Of a stretch of 64,000 nucleotides of DNA, positions 58,609 through 64,000 are shown one piece after another. Origin of the DNA: Youngiibacter multivorans. GTDB lineage: Bacteria; Bacillota; Clostridia; Clostridiales; Clostridiaceae. The stretch's first letter is position 1. Each line of letters starts with the position of its first letter. The position numbers and the translations under genes were made by a program. The stretch is from positions 1 through 64,000 of the forward strand of contig NZ_JAGGKC010000022.1 in assembly GCF_017873395.1 (NCBI RefSeq). Reading direction: 5' to 3'. The notes below the pieces were generated by a model, which was not told the DNA's origin, did no database searches, and was given only the letters and a program-made list of their open reading frames with translations.

Positions 58609-61041
58609 ATGAACAAGATAATACCTGTAAAAGGAATGGAATGCGCGGCTTGCGCGCTCTCCATAGAGAGAACCCTTTCAAAGAAAGAAGGGGTAAAGAA
58701 GGCAACAGTCAATTATGCTACGGAAAAGCTGTACCTTGACATAGACGAGGAGGTCATATCCCTCAAGGATGTTGAAGCTGCTGTAGAGAAGGCAGGGTAC
58801 GGTCTTGTTATCAAGGACGATACCATCAAGAGAGTACTGGATGTCAAGGGGATGGATTGTACAGCCTGCGCCACGGCAATAGAAAGGACACTTTCCAAGA
58901 ATGAAGGCGTAACCAGGGCTAACGTGAACTACGCAAATGAGAAGCTCTATCTTGAATATACGCCGACAAAGACAACCATGACGGACATCAGGGCCGCAGT
59001 AAAGAAGGCAGGCTATGAGCTTATTGAGGAAAAGGCCGAAGAGGTAATATATGTGAACCCATACCAGAAGAGGCTCATATATTCATCTATTTTCACGCTT
59101 CCTCTCCTTATAATAACCATGGGTCACATGCTTGGCATGCCGCTGCCGCTTATAATAGATTCGCACATGAATCCATCAAACTATGCGCTGCTGCAGCTTT
59201 TACTCACTGCTCCTGTCGTGTGGTTTGGCAGGAAATTCTTCATAACGGGCTTCAAGAACATATTCAGGCTTCAGCCGAACATGGATTCCCTGATAGCCTT
59301 AGGAACCTCAGCAGCGTTTGTCTACAGCTTGGCAGGGACCATACTGATAGTTTCCAGCGGAAGTCCCAAATATGCGCACATGCTCTATTACGAGAGCGCG
59401 GCTGTCATACTTACCCTGATCACACTTGGTAAGTTCCTTGAGGCAATAAGCAAAGGAAAGACATCCGATGCTATAAAGAAGCTGATGGGACTTGCTCCAA
59501 AAACTGCGATAATCGAACGAAATGGCATTGAGACGGAAATTCTCCTTGAAGAGGTTCAGGCAGGGGACATCGTGGTTGTGAAACCCGGTGCCAAGCTTCC
59601 TGTAGACGGAGAAGTGATTTTTGGAGAAAGTTCAATAGATGAGGCGATGCTCACCGGTGAAAGCATTCCGGTTGAAAAGGCTGCAGGAAGCAAGGTTTAC
59701 GGTGCATCGATCAACAAGACAGGCTTCCTGAAGTACAGGGCAGAAAAGGTGCTTGGTGAAACTGCCCTTGACCAGATAATAAAGCTGGTTGAGGATGCTC
59801 AGGCTACCAAGGCTCCAATCGCCAAGCTCGCTGACCAGATCTCAGGGATATTCGTCCCTGTGGTAATCGCTCTTGCGCTTGCCTCATCGCTGCTCTGGTA
59901 TTTCGTCGGAGGCGAATCGGTCAGCTTCTCGCTTACTATACTGATATCTGTGCTTGTAATTGCTTGTCCCTGTGCACTCGGACTTGCAACGCCGACAGCT
60001 ATAATGGTAGGTACAGGCAAAGGTGCTGAAAACGGGATACTCATTAAGTCAGGCGAAGCTCTCGAAGGGGCGCACGGAATAAAGACCGTAATCCTTGACA
60101 AGACAGGTACAATAACTAAGGGTAAGCCAGAGCTTACTGATGTTGTCAGCTATGGAATCTCTGAAGAAGAGATCCTGACTTATGCAGCTACTGCTGAAAA
60201 GTCCTCTGAGCATCCGCTTGGAGAGGCGATAATAAAGGGGGCCGAGACAAGGAATGTAAGGGTTCTTGAATCTGAATCCTTCGGCTCGATTACCGGACGC
60301 GGAATATTCGCAAGGATCGAAGGCAGGGATATACTTCTCGGTAACCTGAGGCTTATGGATGAAAAGGGTATTAAGGTTGAGCCTGAAGTGCAGGAAAAGA
60401 TGACAGACCTATCTGAGCAGGGAAAGACTCCGATGCTCGTGGCAGTTGACGGAAGAGTAGAAGGAATTGTAGCGGTAGCTGATACCATAAAGGAAAATTC
60501 AAAGAAAGCAGTAGACAAGTTCCATGAGATGGGAATAAGGGTCCTGATGGTCACAGGAGACAATGAGAGGACTGCCAGGGCTATTGGAAGGATAGTCGGT
60601 GTGGATGAGGTGCTCGCCGAAGTCCTGCCGGAAGATAAAGCCGGCAAGGTCAAGGAGATACAGGCGAGGGGCGGCAAGGTGGCCATGGTAGGAGACGGAA
60701 TAAACGATGCTCCTGCCCTTGCCCAGGCAGACATTGGAATAGCCATCGGAAATGGAACTGACGTGGCGATAGAATCGGCCGATATAGTGCTGATGAGGTC
60801 TGACATACTTGATGTACCAATAGCCATTGACCTTTCAAGGAGGACTATAAGGAACATCAAGGAGAACCTGTTCTGGGCCTTCGGCTACAATATACTGGGA
60901 ATACCGGTTGCAATGGGACTGCTTCACATATTCGGAGGACCTCTTTTAAGTCCGATGATAGCTGCAGGAGCGATGAGCTTCAGTTCAGTGTCAGTGCTTC
61001 TGAATGCACTGAGATTAAGAAGGTACCAGCCATTCAAGTAA
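58609..61041 (+). CDS. copA: Copper-exporting P1B-type ATPase
   Basis: An 810-residue inner-membrane pump. Two N-terminal heavy-metal domains carry ECAACA (Cys12/Cys15) and DCTACA (Cys84/Cys87); eight membrane helices follow, with the transport motif CPC (Cys453-Pro454-Cys455), actuator TGES, the phosphorylated Asp497 in DKTGT, SEHPLGEAI of the nucleotide domain and GDGINDAPAL. The CPC motif and tandem CxxC domains mark Cu(I) export. AGGAGG precedes the ATG, 16 bases after csoR. Confidence 0.96.
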   Translation: MNKIIPVKGMECAACALSIERTLSKKEGVKKATVNYATEKLYLDIDEEVISLKDVEAAVEKAGYGLVIKDDTIKRVLDVKGMDCTACATAIERTLSKNEGVTRANVNYANEKLYLEYTPTKTTMTDIRAAVKKAGYELIEEKAEEVIYVNPYQKRLIYSSIFTLPLLIITMGHMLGMPLPLIIDSHMNPSNYALLQLLLTAPVVWFGRKFFITGFKNIFRLQPNMDSLIALGTSAAFVYSLAGTILIVSSGSPKYAHMLYYESAAVILTLITLGKFLEAISKGKTSDAIKKLMGLAPKTAIIERNGIETEILLEEVQAGDIVVVKPGAKLPVDGEVIFGESSIDEAMLTGESIPVEKAAGSKVYGASINKTGFLKYRAEKVLGETALDQIIKLVEDAQATKAPIAKLADQISGIFVPVVIALALASSLLWYFVGGESVSFSLTILISVLVIACPCALGLATPTAIMVGTGKGAENGILIKSGEALEGAHGIKTVILDKTGTITKGKPELTDVVSYGISEEEILTYAATAEKSSEHPLGEAIIKGAETRNVRVLESESFGSITGRGIFARIEGRDILLGNLRLMDEKGIKVEPEVQEKMTDLSEQGKTPMLVAVDGRVEGIVAVADTIKENSKKAVDKFHEMGIRVLMVTGDNERTARAIGRIVGVDEVLAEVLPEDKAGKVKEIQARGGKVAMVGDGINDAPALAQADIGIAIGNGTDVAIESADIVLMRSDILDVPIAIDLSRRTIRNIKENLFWAFGYNILGIPVAMGLLHIFGGPLLSPMIAAGAMSFSSVSVLLNALRLRRYQPFK

Positions 61042-61092
61042 TGGATGATATAAATCGGCTGAGAAGCCAATATGATTTTTGGAGGAATGAAA

Positions 61093-61305
61093 ATGACAAA
61101 ATTTAAGCTTTCCATAGAAGGCATGAGCTGCGGACACTGCGTAAAGAGGGTCACTAACGCGCTCAAGGATGTTGCTGGCGTAGAATCGGCAAATGTTGAC
61201 CTGGCATCAAAGTCAGCGGTTGTTGAAGGTGTGGCTGATGAGGCAGCACTTAAGGCAGCAGTAGAGGATGCAGGCTACGATGTTGTAGGGATTACAGCTG
61301 AATAA
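61093..61305 (+). CDS. copZ: Copper chaperone
   Basis: A 70-residue single heavy-metal-associated domain: GMSCGHC (Cys13, Cys16), then a ferredoxin-like fold with VTNALKDVAGVESANVD. It carries Cu(I) to CopA and hands metal to CsoR. GGAGG seven bases before the ATG at 61093 fixes the start; the frame opens seven codons earlier across that site. Last gene of the copper operon. Confidence 0.95.
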   Translation: MTKFKLSIEGMSCGHCVKRVTNALKDVAGVESANVDLASKSAVVEGVADEAALKAAVEDAGYDVVGITAE

Positions 61306-61310
61306 ATGAC

Positions 61311-61335
61311 AAGGGCCCTTAAAAAGGCCCTTTTT
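61311..61335 (+). terminator. Terminator of the copper operon
   Basis: AAGGGCC (61311-61317) and GGCCCTT (61326-61332), then TTT. Confidence 0.9.
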
Positions 61336-61399
61336 CTATGCCTTCAAATGGCCAATGCATGGTAGAATAAGGTTAGCGAATAGTTTTAGAGGTAATATG

Positions 61400-62143
61400 A
61401 TGAGAATTGCACTTATTTCAGATATTCATGGCAACAAGTTTGCCCTGGACAAGGTTCTGGAGGAAATAGACAATGACCACCTTATTGAGAGGATATACTG
61501 CCTTGGCGATATGGTAGGTCTTGGACTCTTCAGCAATGAGGTCCTTGAGACCATTTTTTCGAGGAATGACATATACCCGATCCTTGGCAACCACGATGAG
61601 CTTGTCATGGCTATGGCGAAGGGGGAGGACCATACTCCCGATCACCACATGGTAATCGACCACCACAGGTATCTTGCAGAACGTCTGGACAGCAGGTTCC
61701 TCGACAAGCTGGAATCTCTACCTCGGTTCATACGGGTGAACCTGGAGGGATGGGATCTTCTTTTCCTTCATTACCACCTTGAAAAGGGTATGGAAAATGA
61801 TCATATCTCAAAAAGGCCTTACAGTCCGCTTGCTCTGGATACAGCATCCACAACTGAGCTCTTTTCAGACTGTGTCGGTGACCTGATTGCATACGGGCAC
61901 AGACATTACCCTCCATCGATAGATTGTACCTCCGGGAGGCTGCTTGTCGATCCGGGGTCTCTTGGAATAAGCACCAGGAATTTTGCAACCTACGCCATCG
62001 TCGACATAACAGCTGATTCAATGGAAGCTGAGATACGGGAAGTGGAATACAGCAGGAAAGAATTCGCTGAATCATATCCCAAAGCAGGGATACCCGGATA
62101 CGAATTCATTCTGACATCATTTCTTGGCATGGATGATTATTGA
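61400..62143 (+). CDS. Calcineurin-type metallophosphoesterase (YfcE/MJ0936-like)
   Basis: A 247-residue phosphoesterase. Metal ligands are in SDIHGNKFAL, GDMVGLGL, GNHDE and later YGHRHYPPS, with GSLGISTR at the end, the pattern of the YfcE/MJ0936 group. It would be a soluble two-metal phosphodiesterase or phosphatase; the substrate is unknown. Two adjacent ATG codons are possible; AGAGG is best placed for the second, at 61400. It stands alone and ends at a hairpin shared with the convergent response regulator. Confidence 0.88.
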   Translation: MRIALISDIHGNKFALDKVLEEIDNDHLIERIYCLGDMVGLGLFSNEVLETIFSRNDIYPILGNHDELVMAMAKGEDHTPDHHMVIDHHRYLAERLDSRFLDKLESLPRFIRVNLEGWDLLFLHYHLEKGMENDHISKRPYSPLALDTASTTELFSDCVGDLIAYGHRHYPPSIDCTSGRLLVDPGSLGISTRNFATYAIVDITADSMEAEIREVEYSRKEFAESYPKAGIPGYEFILTSFLGMDDY

Positions 62144-62155
62144 CAAAAAAGGAGG

Positions 62156-62192
62156 GGGCGCGGAGACATTCCAATAAATGTCTTCCGCGCCC
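62156..62192. terminator. Bidirectional hairpin
   Basis: GGGCGCGGA-GACATT (62156-62170) pairs with AATGTC-TTCCGCGCCC (62177-62192) with one bulge, between convergent genes. Confidence 0.85.
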
Positions 62193-62221
62193 TGATCATG
62201 AAAAAAATTGTTGGTAAACAG

Positions 62222-62866
62222 CTATTTCTTTGGCTGCTGGAACTTGTACCCGAATCCCCATACGGTCTTGATAAGGTCCCGATGGCTGCCGAGCTTGTTC
62301 CTGAGCGACTTGACATGGGTGTCAATTGTGCGGGAATCTCCCAGCAGTGAATAACCCCAGACCTTTCTTATGAGCTCGTCCCTTCTTACAGTATCTCCGC
62401 CTCTTCTTTCAAGATAAACAAGAAGATTGAATTCGAGCTGAGTAAGCGGGAGTGGTTCTCCCGCGATAGATGCCTGTGAAGACTTTTCGTCAATGACTAG
62501 GTCACCGTATACGCATGTCTTTCTGTCCTTTTCAATCAGGTCCGCCATTATCTTTACAAGTTCATCACATGAAGGTGGCAGGAAAACATAGGATATCCTG
62601 TCCGAATCCTTATTTTCGGCCAAAATGTCAGAGCCCTCCGGAAACGCTACAAGCGCCTTGGTCCTGAAGGTCTTTTTAATCAATGATGTCACAAGTTCCC
62701 TGTTTTCATAGAAGCTCTCCGCATCGATAAGCAAAAGGTCCGGACTCTTAAGAAGCTCATCCTCGAGCTCCCGCATATCAAAAGCTGTCTTGCAGCTGAA
62801 AAATTCAATTATCGCATCGAAATCCCAAGTCAGCGCCAGAGATCCGAAGATGATTACTTTGTGCAT
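62222..62866 (-). CDS. OmpR-type regulator with a degenerate receiver domain
   Basis: A 214-residue protein with an N-terminal receiver-like domain (about 1-115) and an OmpR/PhoB winged helix (about 125-210: LTQLEFNLLVYLERRGGDTV, TIDTHVKSLRNKLG and VWGFGYKF). The receiver has lost the paired acidic residues after the first strand (reads IIFGSLALTWDF) and the KP lysine (reads VFLPPSCDEL); only a possible phospho-Asp remains in LLLIDAESF. It is likely phosphorylation-independent. No histidine kinase is in the window. GAGGTGAAG precedes the ATG. Confidence 0.87.
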   Translation of the reverse strand: MHKVIIFGSLALTWDFDAIIEFFSCKTAFDMRELEDELLKSPDLLLIDAESFYENRELVTSLIKKTFRTKALVAFPEGSDILAENKDSDRISYVFLPPSCDELVKIMADLIEKDRKTCVYGDLVIDEKSSQASIAGEPLPLTQLEFNLLVYLERRGGDTVRRDELIRKVWGYSLLGDSRTIDTHVKSLRNKLGSHRDLIKTVWGFGYKFQQPKK

Positions 62867-63180
62867 TTCTTCACCTCGCAGAGAAGTGTACCATATAGAT
62901 TTGAAGATGGTTTAAAGATTGCAGGCCTCAAAGTATTGTTAACACAATTTTAACTAGTTGGATTTTTCCTGTCTATCCCTGCCATCAGGTCGAGTCAAAA
63001 GCTCAGAGATCACAGCTTTTACTGACCTTCAGGAGATTTGCCTGTCTCATTAACGGCAATACGTCTGCTGTTTTAGAGGCAGTAAGGCAGGGGACGGCTT
63101 AGGTTGTAAAACCAAAATTTCAGTTTTTGCGATTCCTGTGGTATAATAGTCATGAAATCGATATGTTTTGGAGGAGTCTT
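62867..63180. other. 314-base intergenic region with strong hairpin potential
   Basis: No open frame of note. AGGTC(g)AGT(c)AAAAGCT (62987-63003) and AGCTTTTACTGACCT (63014-63028) form a 15-pair stem with two single-base bulges. A second pairing GCCTGTCTC with GAGGCAG lies at about 63040-63093. It could be a small RNA, a leader of the 55-residue gene, or a leader of the response regulator on the other strand. Confidence 0.5.
63139..63147 (+). promoter_or_regulatory. Extended -10 before the 55-residue gene
   Basis: TGG-TATAAT at 63139-63147, 33 bases before the start codon; the -35 is weak (TTTCAG, 18 bases upstream). Confidence 0.55.
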
Positions 63181-63348
63181 ATGAAATGTGGCAAGCTATT
63201 CCTCTTGTCGGCAGTTTCCTTTGCCATGGGAGCTTTGGTCTACAAGGCTGTCAGGGACAACAAGGAGGAACTGGATAAGTTCGTTGACGACTATGGAGAT
63301 TTCGTCGATGACGATGTACTTGAGGCTGAATTGATTGAAGAAGAATAG
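63181..63348 (+). CDS. 55-residue membrane-anchored acidic peptide
   Basis: A short protein with one N-terminal hydrophobic helix (LFLLSAVSFAMGALVYKAV, residues 6-24) followed by a strongly acidic tail (VDDYGDFVDDDVLEAELIEE). It resembles small YtxH-like anchors by layout only. GGAGGAG sits four bases before the ATG, it has a -10 promoter and a terminator, so it is probably a real gene. The hydrophobic helix lacks a lipobox or cleavage motif. Function unknown. Confidence 0.7.
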   Translation: MKCGKLFLLSAVSFAMGALVYKAVRDNKEELDKFVDDYGDFVDDDVLEAELIEEE

Positions 63349-63384
63349 AAAAACTGCCTGGATTTGATTATCCAGGCAGTTTTT
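63349..63384. terminator. Bidirectional terminator
   Basis: AAAAACTGCCTGGAT (63349-63363), TTGATT loop, ATCCAGGCAGTTTTT (63370-63384): a perfect fifteen-pair stem between convergent genes. Confidence 0.95.
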
Positions 63385-63386
63385 CT

Positions 63387-63962
63387 TTACTCGTAAATGC
63401 TTATTGTTCCGTCATCACCGATAAAATACTGGATGCCGTTGTCGTTGAAGATGTCAAAGGTCATTGTCTCGATGTTGACGAGAACGTTTGTTATCTCAGC
63501 ATACAGGAATTTAAGGGCTGCCTCATCATCAGCAGTAAGCTGATTCCCCTTTGAGTCAGCTATTACCATTATGCACTCAAGCAGGCTTTCCTTCATGACC
63601 TCGAATAGTGCGTACAGGGATTCAAGCTTCGGATTCGTGGATGTCGGTACTATAGGAAGGTCAGATACTTCCCTCTGCAGGATGTTCAGACGGCTTTCAA
63701 CATCTGATCCGGCAACCTTACCATCAACAATGTCTTCAAATTCCTCAAGCTTATCCCGGAACGGATCAAGCATGTCCATCCTGAAGCTTCTGTAGGCGCT
63801 TGGAATCCTTACCACATTCCTTCCTGGCGGGTGCTTTGAGATGACCGGGTCCTCTCTATCGAACCAGTCTCCAAAGAATCTGCCGAGACCAAGCGGGGAG
63901 GAGAGTATTAGAATCAGCGTGAGTATGCAGGATATTATTATAAGTACCCCGCGCTTGTTCAT
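63387..63962 (-). CDS. Membrane-anchored hypothetical protein
   Basis: A 191-residue protein with one N-terminal membrane helix (about residues 5-24) and an extracytoplasmic helical domain. Two long helices carry FRDKLEEFEDIVDGKV and LYALFEVMKESLLECIMVIA, and the C terminus is acidic (FIGDDGTISIYE). I do not recognise the family. GGGAGGTG seven bases before the ATG at 63962 fixes the start, five codons inside the open frame. The upstream region lies at the window edge. Confidence 0.7.
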   Translation of the reverse strand: MNKRGVLIIISCILTLILILSSPLGLGRFFGDWFDREDPVISKHPPGRNVVRIPSAYRSFRMDMLDPFRDKLEEFEDIVDGKVAGSDVESRLNILQREVSDLPIVPTSTNPKLESLYALFEVMKESLLECIMVIADSKGNQLTADDEAALKFLYAEITNVLVNIETMTFDIFNDNGIQYFIGDDGTISIYE

Positions 63963-64000
63963 CGGATCACCTCCCATGTCAGCTGTTTTTCTTCATGTAT

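Noticed and set aside
62880..63010. TPP-riboswitch-like stretch on the minus strand (ACCTGATGGCAGGGATAGACAGG split over two blocks)
   Set aside because: The similarity is limited to the ACCTGAT word; the CTGAGA loop and helix order of the thi-box are missing and the downstream gene is a response regulator.

Overview
The window reads as the chromosome of an anaerobic, low-to-mid GC Firmicute of the class Clostridia. The evidence is a SCIFF (six-cysteine) peptide with its radical-SAM maturase, which is close to a class signature; a pyruvate:ferredoxin oxidoreductase; a meso-diaminopimelate dehydrogenase; an unadorned murG; strong GGAGG-type ribosome binding sites, often with TTG or GTG starts; and heavy use of AGG/AGA for arginine. 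No genus can be named from the sequence alone. No rRNA, convincing tRNA, CRISPR array, prophage or complete insertion sequence is visible. The only mobile DNA is the 3' end of a group II intron at the left edge.

Layout. 1-750: tail of a group II intron (maturase C terminus, domains V and VI). 838-2533: small stress-type cluster (GyrI-like, SnoaL-like, hemerythrin). 2576-6282: alpha/beta hydrolase, sugar-dehydrogenase lipoprotein, CAP-domain lipoprotein, and a TipA-type MerR regulator with its own operator. 6341-12486: a 490-base AT-rich control region followed by a complete oligopeptide ABC importer (oppA-B-C-D-F). 12624-19013: a small four-histidine membrane protein, ddh, an EamA transporter, lrgAB, DUF4349, a prenyltransferase-fold protein and DUF4332. 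19180-25489: a 1919-residue DUF4011/SF1 helicase/Vsr-like/DUF3320 protein of the kind linked to phage defence, followed one base later by a PAP2 phosphatase. 25580-28707 (minus): scfA-scfB-decarboxylase, a ranthipeptide operon with an attenuator behind the precursor gene. 28905-34482: PadR/HAAS pair, RpiR regulator, GNAT, rsgA, murG. 34547-41421: GH1 phospho-glycosidase, beta-CASP nuclease, pyruvate:ferredoxin oxidoreductase. 41497-49329: divergent PHP-type histidinol phosphatase and hisZGDCBHAF(IE), together covering all ten steps of histidine synthesis. 49476-58205: CoA-disulfide reductase with rhodanese domain, SOS-regulated dinB with a small partner, hydrolase, a long amphipathic-repeat membrane protein, an ECF substrate-binding subunit, and a second CoA-disulfide-reductase-like enzyme. 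58317-61305: csoR-copA-copZ copper resistance. 61400-63962: phosphoesterase, degenerate OmpR-type regulator, a structured noncoding stretch, a 55-residue membrane-anchored acidic peptide and a hypothetical membrane protein.

How it fits together. Peptide import (opp) and pyruvate:ferredoxin oxidoreductase suit a peptide-fermenting or mixed fermentative anaerobe. Two CoA-disulfide reductases, the hemerythrin and csoR/copA/copZ deal with thiol, oxygen and copper stress. The most unusual items are the scf operon with an Orn/Lys/Arg-type decarboxylase translationally coupled to the maturase, the defence-like helicase whose nuclease site looks degraded, the four-histidine mini-cytochrome, the 647-residue amphipathic-repeat protein, and several well-formed regulatory sites (a LexA box inside the dinB promoter, a G-tract operator before csoR, a MerR dyad before tipA).
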